Below are positions 40,808 to 49,647 of a stretch of 64,000 nt of DNA, one piece after another (within the stretch, counting starts at the first letter, position 1; the number at the start of each line of letters is the position of its first letter). The stretch spans positions 1-64,000 of the forward strand of contig JAUCBJ010008551.1 of NCBI GenBank assembly GCA_032718475.1. Direction: 5' to 3'. The notes below the pieces were generated by a model. The model had not been told where the DNA came from, ran no database searches, and saw only the letters and a program-made list of their open reading frames with translations. Made by a program: the position numbers and the translations under genes. The DNA comes from Nemertoderma westbladi (lineage: Eukaryota > Xenacoelomorpha > Nemertodermatida > Nemertodermatidae).

Positions 40808-42703
40808 ATGAGTGTCTCAGACAAAGAGGCACTAGAGGACAGCTATGAGACGGCGGCCGGACCGCCGACTGACGATAGCGTAAATATTACTGTTGATGAC
40901 AATGCCGACTATGACGACGCAGCGAGCGACGCTGACGTAAGTGAACAGGAGGACGAGACAGTGACTAGTGAGGAAGAACAGCAGCCTCAGGTAATAGTAT
41001 TAGAATCCCCTACCGCTACTGTAAGGAAGGATTGTACAGCAACCCGGACAGAGGTGAGTGATAGGGAGGGTAGTGTAGCAGAAGCGAGAGCCCGGAGCCC
41101 GGTTTCCAGACCTGTGGGTATGGTAAGTGCCGTGGTCCCGACGGCTGTTAGGAGTACCCGTAGTTCCCGAAATAATCCTTCAAGTCCACCGAGCGTAAGT
41201 CAGGTGAGCGAGAGAGAACTTGATATCGCGATAAAGAAGAAACTTCGCGCGCATGCCGGACATATAACTCGGACGGCGGACAAGGTAAGGAAGATGTTAG
41301 CTGATTCAGCGAACATCGGGAGGGTAGAGTTAGTAGAGATTAGAAGAGGATATAACTCAGCGTTATTCAAGCAGACAGAGGAGCTTGCAGTCCTAGCGAA
41401 GAAGGCAGTAGAGTCTCAGTCGAGCGACGTAGCAACGAGGATTTACGACAGGGTTTTAGCAGCCTTGTTAGAGCACCGCGAGTTATCGGAGCGATTCCGA
41501 CGAGTTAGGACGGAGAACTGGCTGCTATGGGCATCACAAACGCAGGCGACTCAAGTGAGTGACGCAGAGTTGAGAGAGTTAGTGGAGCGAGAAGAGATCC
41601 AAGATAAGGAAGAGCGCCGTTATCAGAGGGAAGTTACTAGCTGGCTGATGCAGAATGGAGTGGTGGTACCAGGCCAGGTGCTACCGACGACGGAGAACAT
41701 TCAACAGAGGACGTTGACTCCACCCGACGACGCATCTAGAGACAGCGGCGATTCCCAGGTTAGTCACGCGCGAGGTAAGGTAATATGTGCTAGATCCCTT
41801 GTTTCTCACAACTCGGCGGAGGAGAGAAGACGCCGACTAGACGAACAGCAGGCGGAAGTTTTGCGTGCACAGGAAGCACGGAAGGAAGCCGAGCGGGAAC
41901 GGGAGCGCACACGTAAGTTGGACGCAGAGTTACGAGAGTTGGAAGAGATAAGTAAGCGCGAGCGAGCGGAACGCGAGCAAAGGGAACGTGAACTCCAAGC
42001 CGAGCGCGAGCTCGAGGAACTCGAATGCGAACAGAGAGAACGCGAACTCCAACTCGAATGCGAACGGGAAGCGAAGAAACGCGAACTCCAACTTGAATGC
42101 GAACGGGAGGCGAAGAAACGCGAACTCCAACTCGAACGCGAACAGGAAGCGAAGAAACGCGAACTCCAAGCCGAACGCGAGCGCAAGAAACTCGATCGTG
42201 AACAGAAGGAGCGCGAGCTTCAACTTGAACGCGGACGCAAGGAACGCGAACTCGAGATCGAGAAAAGAAGACGCGCATTGTATGAAGAAAAGGCGCGAGT
42301 GGAAGAAGAGAGCGCAGCGAGACGAGCGAGGGAAGAAGAAGAGCGTAAACTGGCGCAGTTGGAAAGTGCGAGATTAAGTTTAGAGAGCGAAGAACGGACT
42401 AGGAAGGCGAACGAAATCGCCGAGAAGGGGATGCGAATGCTCGAAGAATGTGGGGCGAGTGTGGGGACAGAGTTGCGAGAACTGTTCGCACTGCAGAAGG
42501 CCGAACAGGAAGCGAGAACTCCGACTATACGCGAGTCAACGGCGACCAGAATTCCTATACCCGGTCCAGCTATTACGAGTACACGGATCGTTAAACCGTT
42601 CTCTACATATCGCACGCCAGTTGGTATTAGTGCTTCACCCATCGCCCAGGATCTACGTCATCGGAACGCCGCACCACTGTATACCGAACGTGACAACGGA
42701 TAA
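40808..42703 (+). CDS. Gag-like protein with long charged coiled coil (element B ORF1)
   Basis: 631 residues from ATG 40808 to TAA 42701-42703. The first 100 residues are acidic, and a Ser/Arg/Pro part follows. Residues about 130-270 are helical with R-E-L-D-I-A-I-K-K-K-L. Residues about 335-560 are a single long coiled coil dominated by Arg, Glu, Lys and Leu, with near-perfect repeats of R-E-L-Q-L-E-C-E-R-E-A-K-K. Such N-terminal coiled coils occur in BEL/Pao gag proteins and would drive particle assembly. The frame continues after the stop into ORF2 without a shift, so ORF1 and ORF2 look like one gag interrupted by one stop codon. Intact otherwise. Confidence 0.65.
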   Translation: MSVSDKEALEDSYETAAGPPTDDSVNITVDDNADYDDAASDADVSEQEDETVTSEEEQQPQVIVLESPTATVRKDCTATRTEVSDREGSVAEARARSPVSRPVGMVSAVVPTAVRSTRSSRNNPSSPPSVSQVSERELDIAIKKKLRAHAGHITRTADKVRKMLADSANIGRVELVEIRRGYNSALFKQTEELAVLAKKAVESQSSDVATRIYDRVLAALLEHRELSERFRRVRTENWLLWASQTQATQVSDAELRELVEREEIQDKEERRYQREVTSWLMQNGVVVPGQVLPTTENIQQRTLTPPDDASRDSGDSQVSHARGKVICARSLVSHNSAEERRRRLDEQQAEVLRAQEARKEAERERERTRKLDAELRELEEISKRERAEREQRERELQAERELEELECEQRERELQLECEREAKKRELQLECEREAKKRELQLEREQEAKKRELQAERERKKLDREQKERELQLERGRKERELEIEKRRRALYEEKARVEEESAARRAREEEERKLAQLESARLSLESEERTRKANEIAEKGMRMLEECGASVGTELRELFALQKAEQEARTPTIRESTATRIPIPGPAITSTRIVKPFSTYRTPVGISASPIAQDLRHRNAAPLYTERDNG

Positions 42704-45052
42704 TTTAGAGAAGAAACTCCGACGGGCCGAGTATTGGGCGAACCGAACCCGCGGGTTTGGAATACGCGGACGGAGCGCCGACCCAGTTCGACGGAGAACT
42801 TCCGGGTTAAACCGGAAGAGGGATCATATGAGAGACAGCGGATTACTCAGATAGAGCCGACTATACAACAGAACCCTAGCCAGGAATTTATTACGAGGGA
42901 TGAGTTAAGTGCTAGTTTAGCGCAAGCTATATCGCTGCACATCCAACCTATAACGGACATGCTTAGCAACCTACGGTTAAAGGAAGCAGCCCAGGTAAGA
43001 AGTAATTCTAATCCTAGCAGGCCTGAGTTAGATAAAGTCCAGCCTAGTCAACGAGTACGCATATCGGAGGAGACTATACCACATAGACCTCAGGTAAGGA
43101 CGCCTGTCCCGAATATCCATAATCCCAATTTCGAAAATTCGGCGGAAAAATTTATTGAGGACGCTTGGGTCAGGGCCTCGGCGCGCAAACCATCGCGAGC
43201 GCTAAGGACTGACACCGAGTCAAGCGATGAAGAGGAAGACATGAGACGTCAGAAGTCCCGAAACTATAAGGAAAGAAGGACCGACGCGGAGCAGGTAAGT
43301 TGGAACCACCGGGAAAGGACCAGACTTAACAACCCTGAGGAACTAAACCATTTGTTAACCCGGAACGACGCAACCCTTAGGGACATAGGTAAGTTTGCTG
43401 CTAGGCAAGGACTGCCGACGCAACAACCCCAGAAGTTTATGGGTAACCATAAACATTGGAGGACCTTCAAAACCTATGTCGACGAGCAGCTAACCAACAG
43501 CACCTTTACTCCCAACGAGAAGTTCAACTATTTGCTTCAGATGCTCCATCGAGAACCTAGAGCCATTGCTGATAACTTCGTCGGCAATGAAAGAGCATTT
43601 GAGTTAGCGATGAAGACGCTTAGTGACATCTACGGGAATAAAACCAAGATGGCGCAGTCGATAGTGGAAGACTTGGGTAAGGGCGGAAGGATTACAACTC
43701 CGTTAGAGCTGTTGAACTTAGCGAACGCTATTTCGAACACATTGGACATCTTGAGGACGGTGAATCTACCTCATCATGGTGATCACGCCGAAGTTTTGAA
43801 GAGCGTAATAAGACGTCTAAACATGCGTTACCGACAGAAATGGCGCAAATTAGAGAATAAGTTGGAGGGCCAAGGTAAAGTATTGACACTTCAGCATATT
43901 CATGACATGATAGCCACAGACGCAGTAGCAGAGATGAAATCAAACTTCTCAGAAGAGAATATGAGGGAGTCTAAACCTGTTACCGGTAAGTCTATGGTAA
44001 GTTTTGACGATGACAGGACCACTGTGACATTTAACTCAGTAGACAGATATAATTCGAGTACCCCAGCCTTTAGATCAGACTCGCGAGTATGGTCAGGTGA
44101 GCGGTTAGATAGACCTAGGTTAAAGCAACAGGAGTTGCCGGATGGATTTGTAGGTTGCCAATACTGTTTACTAAAGGAGGTAAGATCTGACGACCATAAG
44201 TTGGATAGTTGCAGACGGTTCAAAGAATTAAATTCGGAACAGAGAAGAATTCAAGTGCGGACGTTGGACACCTGTTGGGCATGTCTTGCGCCAGGTCATG
44301 TACGGCGGCAGTGCCCGAACAGCAAGGACGGATGCATGGAATGCGGCAGACTACATCACAAGTTGCTACATGCGGATTTCCATACCCCAACGGACCGTTA
44401 CTTACAGCGAAATCCTCAAAGGAAGGGGAGCAAAGAACCCGTATCGATAAGGAGGAATACGTATATCGGCATTCAGGACGATGGTTACCAACCAGGTTCG
44501 TCGGACGAGGATGGCGAGTCGAGCGCGAGAGAAGTGACCTGCCAAGGTTTCACCGCGGATAGTTCATCGACCAGCGCGCGGACGTATTTATCATCGGCCA
44601 CGTCGGAAATATTTAGCGTGATTCCGGTGAAACTTACTGGCGATAAGGGATCAAAGCGAATATATGTGATGTTGGACACTGCGTCCACATTATCGTATAT
44701 CGACGAGGAAGTGGCGAGAGCTATTTCTAGCTTCCAGGACGCCGAGGAAATCCAAATAGAGTTGAAGTCTATGCATGGGGTAGGAGACCTCAAGGGACAC
44801 AGAATTTCGGTAGAACTTGATTCCCTACTTCCGAGAGACCAGCATACTCGACAAGAACGGAAAGATTTGCCATTGGACGGATTTAAGTGTCTAGCTATGA
44901 AGGGATTCGGCAGGCAGTTAGGTAAGGTGCCGCCGATGAGTCCCATAGCACAGGAGTATTTTGACAAGCTCAGGATACCCAGACACCAGGTAGGTTATAG
45001 GAATGTTTCTATGTTAATTGGTGCAGAACAGCTGATCGCACACCAGATATGA
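42704..45052 (+). CDS. Gag C-terminal part, zinc knuckles and protease (element B ORF2)
   Basis: Open in the same frame as ORF1 straight from the TAA at 42701 to TGA at 45050-45052, about 783 codons. There is no ATG near its start (the first long reading begins at TTG 42734), which suggests readthrough or a recent stop mutation. Counting from 42734: a gag region with H-W-R-T-F-K-T-Y-V-D-E-Q-L (about residue 237), then Cys/His clusters C-Q-Y-C-L-L, C-W-A-C-L-A-P-G-H-V-R-R-Q-C and C-M-E-C-G-R-L-H-H-K (about 473-550). A retropepsin-like V-M-L-D-T-A-S-T-L-S-Y-I follows at about 644, with D-T-A where D-T/S-G is usual. It ends M-L-I-G-A-E-Q-L, a conserved BEL block before RT. Confidence 0.7.
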   Translation, partial: FREETPTGRVLGEPNPRVWNTRTERRPSSTENFRVKPEEGSYERQRITQIEPTIQQNPSQEFITRDELSASLAQAISLHIQPITDMLSNLRLKEAAQVRSNSNPSRPELDKVQPSQRVRISEETIPHRPQVRTPVPNIHNPNFENSAEKFIEDAWVRASARKPSRALRTDTESSDEEEDMRRQKSRNYKERRTDAEQVSWNHRERTRLNNPEELNHLLTRNDATLRDIGKFAARQGLPTQQPQKFMGNHKHWRTFKTYVDEQLTNSTFTPNEKFNYLLQMLHREPRAIADNFVGNERAFELAMKTLSDIYGNKTKMAQSIVEDLGKGGRITTPLELLNLANAISNTLDILRTVNLPHHGDHAEVLKSVIRRLNMRYRQKWRKLENKLEGQGKVLTLQHIHDMIATDAVAEMKSNFSEENMRESKPVTGKSMVSFDDDRTTVTFNSVDRYNSSTPAFRSDSRVWSGERLDRPRLKQQELPDGFVGCQYCLLKEVRSDDHKLDSCRRFKELNSEQRRIQVRTLDTCWACLAPGHVRRQCPNSKDGCMECGRLHHKLLHADFHTPTDRYLQRNPQRKGSKEPVSIRRNTYIGIQDDGYQPGSSDEDGESSAREVTCQGFTADSSSTSARTYLSSATSEIFSVIPVKLTGDKGSKRIYVMLDTASTLSYIDEEVARAISSFQDAEEIQIELKSMHGVGDLKGHRISVELDSLLPRDQHTRQERKDLPLDGFKCLAMKGFGRQLGKVPPMSPIAQEYFDKLRIPRHQVGYRNVSMLIGAEQLIAHQI

Positions 45053-48000
45053 TCCGCATGTTAATGGACCACATGCCCATAGGACCATACTAGGTTGGTA
45101 TACAAGAGTACCTATGTCTTATGAGTTTACAGGTGGCGACAAGCCAATGAACAGATACGATGAATTACAGCCTATAATTCAACCACCGTTAGTAGAACCA
45201 CCAGACATAGACGAGTTTAGGAGAACCTGCATTGACCACTATAGTGACTTTAACGAGTCGGACGAGGAGTTGATTCCCGATAATGTTAGGTTGTCGGAAC
45301 CACTTCACAACGACCGGACAGATAGTGAACCCGAGGACTACTGTTATCAGACCCGTGGGTCTGGTTCAGCGGCCCACGCTACTTATCTGACTAACGTTTT
45401 GACTTATACAGACATAGTGGAGGGTCAAGTGGCTAAATATCGAGACCTAGACATTTTCCAATACAGTGAGGAGGAATTACAGAAGGAATTGATACGCCAG
45501 GACCTCGAGACAGGAGCCAGAACTGTCGAATGGCTGGATAGGGACGCAATGGAACCCGGTGGATATGACCTAGCCATGTCTACTGATGAGAAACGGTCGC
45601 TGGAGATGATGGAAGACACCATACGTCTGCTACCGACTGGACATTTTGAAGTTGGAATGTTGTGGCGTCGACAACCACCTAAGTTGGAGAACAACTACAG
45701 CTTAGCCTTGAAAAGATTAAACGGAGTAAGGGCTCGGTTGTTGAAGAATCCGGACATTAGGGAGAAGTATTGCGCCCAGATCAACAACTATTTCGCCAAG
45801 GGATTTGCTGGGAAGGTAGAGGACCCTGACTTAGTGACAGACCAGACTTATTACCTTCCACACCACTATGTGACTCACCCTGACAAGCCAGACAAAGTCC
45901 GAGTAGTCAACGACTGCGCAGCAGTCTATAGAGGTATGTCCCTGAATTCAGAGTTGATGGATGGTCCCAACCTGAATAACTATTTGATTGGAATACTGTT
46001 GCGTTTTAGACAGCGGCGATTCGCATTTACTTGTGACATCGAGGCGATGTTCCACCAGGTAAGAGCCTGTAAGGCAGACCAGGATAGCCTTCGCTTTCTC
46101 TGGTATGAGAATGAAGACTTATCCGGCCCAGTGGTTACATATCAAATGTACGTTAGGATATTTGGCGCCCGCGATAGTCCGAATGGCACGCTGTTCGTTC
46201 TAAAGAAAACGGCAACAGCCCAGATTGGTAAGTATCCAGTAGAAGTAATCGAGTCCATCTTGAGAAACTTCTATATGGACGACGGATTGGTGTCCAAGGA
46301 CACGGCGGAACAAGCCATAGAAGTGGCTCACGGCCTGCAAGAGTGCTTGGCTACAGGGGGTTTTCCTCTGACCAAGTTCACTACGAATTCGGAGGCCCTA
46401 TTAGAATCGTTCCCGGTGAAAGATCGCGGGAGCGGAGACATAGAATTGGGGGTAGAACCAATTCCCATGGCGCGAGTACTGGGACTCGCTTGGAACCCGA
46501 ACTCAGACAAGTTCCAGGTAAGAGTTAGATTTGAGCCCAGTAGCCCAGACAAGGTTTTGACTAAGAGGATTTGCTTATCGACATTGAGTAGACTATTTGA
46601 CCCGATGAACTTTATCAGTCCGGTTATATTACAGGCACGAGCGTGCATGAGGAAAATTTGGTTGTCCGACGTAGAGTGGGACGAACCAATATCTCCTATA
46701 CATGCAAAGCAGTGGAGGGAGTGGGAAGCCGAGTTGCATCTATTGAAAAACATAGATGTACCCCGTTCCTACTTTCCGAATCAGCTGGTATTCCCAGCTG
46801 ATTTAGAACTGCATTTATTCAGTGACGCAAGTGACACCGGCTTTGGTATGGTAGCCTACCTTCGCCGAGAGGTAAGTCAGGACAAATTTGAGACGGCCTT
46901 TGTGACTTCTAGATCAAAGACAATGCCGGTCAAATATATGACTGTCCCTCGTGCAGAGTTACAGGCGGCTGTAGTTTCGGTCGAGGTAAGTAAGCAAATA
47001 ACTGAGGAGTTAGACACGACATTGACCTTATTCTATTGGACGGACGCATCCTTGGTGTTAGTATACATTGCGGCCGACAATATTGCACTAAAGACATTTG
47101 TGGCCAATAGACGCGCTCAGATCGTTGATTTTTCGACGAAGGAACAATGGAGACATTGTCCGGGAGTGTTGAACCCGGCCGACATAACTTCGAGAGGTGC
47201 AATGCCGGCGGAATTCTGTCGGGAAGAGTCGCAGGAGTTTTGGTTGCATGGACCTGATTTTCTAACGAGGACACAGGAACATTGGCCAGAGCGACTAAAG
47301 ATAGTGACCAATCCGATGCCTGAAGATGCAGAAGTCAAAGTGGAGAAAGTCTCTAAGTCGAAGTCTAAAGCCAAACTTAAGTCATTGGAGCGGCCTGAAG
47401 AGTCATTGGAGCGGCCTGAAGAGTCATTGGAGCGGCCTGGAGACCTGTCAGATCAACAGACTTACGTGACTACTAGGTCAGGAAGGGTAAGTTATGACAT
47501 AAAACCACCCTTACAGACTAGACGACAGTCACAATTGGTAAGTGACGGACAGAAAATGACCGACACAATGGATCCTTTGGTTTCCAAACCTGCGGGTTTG
47601 GATTCGAAACTTCCATTGGATAGCGGACAACCGTCGCTGGCATTAGAGTCATGCAGTGTTTATGACAAATTACTAAATTCGTCTGCCTCTTGGCTGACAA
47701 TTTGTAAAAGAACTGCGTGGTTAAGCCGATACATTTCGTACCTTTGTTTAAAACATTCGAAACATTTGAGAGAACCATTGAGCACCAATAGTGAGCGAAT
47801 TCGGAAATTGAAACAACCTCTGACAGAGGATGAGATTGATCAAGCGGAATTAAAGCATTTGAAGCATTATCAAATGTGTGCCTTCCCTAAAGAATTCCAT
47901 CTATTATCGGCTCAACGACCAGTTCTCTATAAACCCCTTAGAAAATGGAGTCCATTAATCCATAAGGGTTTAATTTGTCATAGATCGAGAATCCAGACTG

Positions 48001-48812
48001 TCGACATAAACTCACAGTTTCGGTTCCCAGTGATAATCCCTAGTCACCCAATGGAATTGCAAAGAGCGATTCTATGGGATATACATAAGAGGTTGCATCA
48101 CGCGGGAAAGTTACACTGTCTGTCGGCAGCGAGACAGCGATTCATTCTATTGCAGCCAAGCAGGGCAGTAGGCACTATGTACGACGCCTGTCTGGTTTGC
48201 AAGAGAGTGAACGCCAGAGTATTGGAACAGGAGATGGCTGAACTCCCGGAAGCGAGAGTGCAGGCATATGACCCACCCTTTACGAATACAGGGGTGGACT
48301 GTTTTGGTCCGATTGAAGCAAAGAGTGGACGGCTGACCCACAAGCGATGGGGTCTGCTACTGACATGTATGGCGAGTAGAGCCATACACATCGAGCGTGT
48401 GGCAGACATGTCGACTAAATCTCTGCTCCTGGCCTTAAAGAGATTTATGGCCAGGAGAGGACTAGTAAAGGCGTTCTACTCTGACAAGGGTACAAACTTT
48501 GTCGGAGGGAATAGCGAGTTGAACGCGGCTCATAAAGCAGCACAGAATAAGGAAATTTCTGCAGCACTTTTGCCGCAACGAGTAGAATGGAGATTCAATA
48601 CTCCAGAAAGTCCTTGGAGAGGAGGAAGTTGGGAGCGTTTGGTTCGCTCTGTGAAGCAGGCCATTGCCAAAACATTGCCTGTGAACAAACAACTTACCGA
48701 CGACGAACTGGTCACAGCTTTTATTGAAATCGAGCATACCCTAAACTCGAGGCCGATAGCTATGTTGCCAGACGGTGTTGCATTAACGCCGAATCATCCG
48801 GAGGCCGGTTAA
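45051..48812 (+). CDS. Pol: reverse transcriptase, RNase H, integrase (element B ORF3, 3'-truncated)
   Basis: 1232 residues from ATG 45114, but the frame is open upstream to about 45051 and encodes the conserved T-I-L-G-W-Y-T-R block. Pol is therefore probably made by a shift from ORF2. RT: R-V-V-N-D-C-A-A-V-Y, F-T-C-D-I-E-A-M-F-H-Q-V and F-Y-M-D-D-G (about residue 385). RNase H: L-F-S-D-A-S-D-T-G-F-G (about 565), R-A-E-L-Q-A-A and W-T-D-A-S-L-V-L. A linker with a threefold E-S-L-E-R-P-E repeat follows (about 760-780). Integrase: H-H-A-G and C-L-V-C-K zinc site (about 985-1025), G-V-D-C-F-G-P (about 1060), Y-S-D-K-G-T-N-F (about 1121) and W-E-R-L-V-R-S-V-K (Glu, about 1173). It stops at L-T-P-N-H followed by four foreign residues, so about 150 C-terminal residues are missing. 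Confidence 0.88.
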   Translation, partial: DPHVNGPHAHRTILGWYTRVPMSYEFTGGDKPMNRYDELQPIIQPPLVEPPDIDEFRRTCIDHYSDFNESDEELIPDNVRLSEPLHNDRTDSEPEDYCYQTRGSGSAAHATYLTNVLTYTDIVEGQVAKYRDLDIFQYSEEELQKELIRQDLETGARTVEWLDRDAMEPGGYDLAMSTDEKRSLEMMEDTIRLLPTGHFEVGMLWRRQPPKLENNYSLALKRLNGVRARLLKNPDIREKYCAQINNYFAKGFAGKVEDPDLVTDQTYYLPHHYVTHPDKPDKVRVVNDCAAVYRGMSLNSELMDGPNLNNYLIGILLRFRQRRFAFTCDIEAMFHQVRACKADQDSLRFLWYENEDLSGPVVTYQMYVRIFGARDSPNGTLFVLKKTATAQIGKYPVEVIESILRNFYMDDGLVSKDTAEQAIEVAHGLQECLATGGFPLTKFTTNSEALLESFPVKDRGSGDIELGVEPIPMARVLGLAWNPNSDKFQVRVRFEPSSPDKVLTKRICLSTLSRLFDPMNFISPVILQARACMRKIWLSDVEWDEPISPIHAKQWREWEAELHLLKNIDVPRSYFPNQLVFPADLELHLFSDASDTGFGMVAYLRREVSQDKFETAFVTSRSKTMPVKYMTVPRAELQAAVVSVEVSKQITEELDTTLTLFYWTDASLVLVYIAADNIALKTFVANRRAQIVDFSTKEQWRHCPGVLNPADITSRGAMPAEFCREESQEFWLHGPDFLTRTQEHWPERLKIVTNPMPEDAEVKVEKVSKSKSKAKLKSLERPEESLERPEESLERPGDLSDQQTYVTTRSGRVSYDIKPPLQTRRQSQLVSDGQKMTDTMDPLVSKPAGLDSKLPLDSGQPSLALESCSVYDKLLNSSASWLTICKRTAWLSRYISYLCLKHSKHLREPLSTNSERIRKLKQPLTEDEIDQAELKHLKHYQMCAFPKEFHLLSAQRPVLYKPLRKWSPLIHKGLICHRSRIQTVDINSQFRFPVIIPSHPMELQRAILWDIHKRLHHAGKLHCLSAARQRFILLQPSRAVGTMYDACLVCKRVNARVLEQEMAELPEARVQAYDPPFTNTGVDCFGPIEAKSGRLTHKRWGLLLTCMASRAIHIERVADMSTKSLLLALKRFMARRGLVKAFYSDKGTNFVGGNSELNAAHKAAQNKEISAALLPQRVEWRFNTPESPWRGGSWERLVRSVKQAIAKTLPVNKQLTDDELVTAFIEIEHTLNSRPIAMLPDGVALTPNHPEAG

Positions 48813-49393
48813 TAGATTCAATATAATATACACAATGTTCTGGAACATTTAGTTTAAGTATGTGTAGCTACACAATATATATATTGGATAGGCATATGTA
48901 GGTATGTCTCTCACGAGATAAATAATGCGTTCTAGAAGGCGAACGATAATTCGTTTTAGAAGGCGAACGATAATTCGTGTAATCTTTGAATGCCTATATC
49001 ACAGCATGATAAAGATTTGTATAGAAAAACTCAGTGGGTTCGTGTCAGAAGACAATGGAACTATTGGGTCATGGTGTTTACAGGTTCGTAGTTAATTATT
49101 ATTTGTATTTAGCATAGTAAATGAATATATATATCATATAAAATGTATAATAATTATTGTGCATTACAATCTGAAAAATGAAATATACTCAAATCGTATA
49201 AGGAGAAAACATTAGATAATTATAAATAAGGGGGGGAGGGGGGGTCACTTGTAAAGAAAACGTGTCACTCACCGAAACCTGCTCAATTCCCTTAATTTAT
49301 AATTAACATTGAGACGAGATATTAATTCGATATGGAATTTGCGTCTACGCCCCCCCCCCCCCCCCCCCCAACCCCGGTCTCTAACTTACATAC
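48813..49393. other. AT-rich spacer with short repeats and a C tract
   Basis: A two-copy repeat of GTTCTAGAAGGCGAACGATA / GTTTTAGAAGGCGAACGATA lies at about 48929-48980. G-rich GGGGGGGAGGGGGGG is near 49230 and a 20-nt C tract lies at 49350-49369. No gene besides the candidate intron start of the next feature. Confidence 0.4.
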
Positions 49394-49636
49394 CTGGGCC
49401 GGGGACCACCGTAGGAATCCCGCCATAGAGCGAACGATCCACGGCGATTCGGCCGCGAAGTGTCCGGGCGGAGTCAACCAGGGCAGTCCGGATTCCGAAC
49501 TGCCCGGAATCGATTCCATCAGACGACAATTCAAATCGGTCCAGAATCCTCCGACGCCCTCGTAACTACCGAAACAGGCGACTAGCTCGGAGGCCAGGGT
49601 CGCACTCGGGACTCCGCTGTTGTAAAATCCAGCCAT
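49394..49636 (-). CDS. Candidate host exon, protein not recognised
   Basis: On the minus strand ATG at 49636 opens 81 codons that end exactly at CAG|GTATGTAAG, a near-perfect splice donor. The intron begins at 49393. The peptide has balanced composition, rich in aromatic residues and Gly/Ser (for example C-F-G-S-Y-E-G-V-G-G-F-W, L-P-W-L-T-P-P-G-H-F). The segment is GC-rich compared with the spacers on the downstream side, as real exons are. The frame stays open upstream into the satellite, so the ATG may be internal; an acceptor-like TTCGGAG or the TCTGTTACAG of the first monomers could precede it. I do not recognise the family. No further exon was found. Either a real exon of a host gene with the satellite in an intron or promoter, or a captured fragment. 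Confidence 0.4.
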
Positions 49637-49647
49637 CGTCCCTCCGA

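Larger units (their letters stand above)
40808..48812 (+). mobile_element. BEL/Pao-type LTR retrotransposon, young, 3'-truncated (element B)
   Basis: Three long frames (631, about 783 and about 1250 codons) cover gag, zinc knuckles, protease, RT, RNase H and integrase without random lesions. The integrase ends abruptly near L-T-P-N-H and no 3' LTR follows before the exon and satellite. It is distinct from element A: different gag, different codon choices, no extra ORFs visible. Confidence 0.85.

Noticed and set aside
41790-42278. Minus-strand ORFs opposite the gag coiled coil
   Set aside because: Shadows of the biased Arg/Glu codons on the plus strand.
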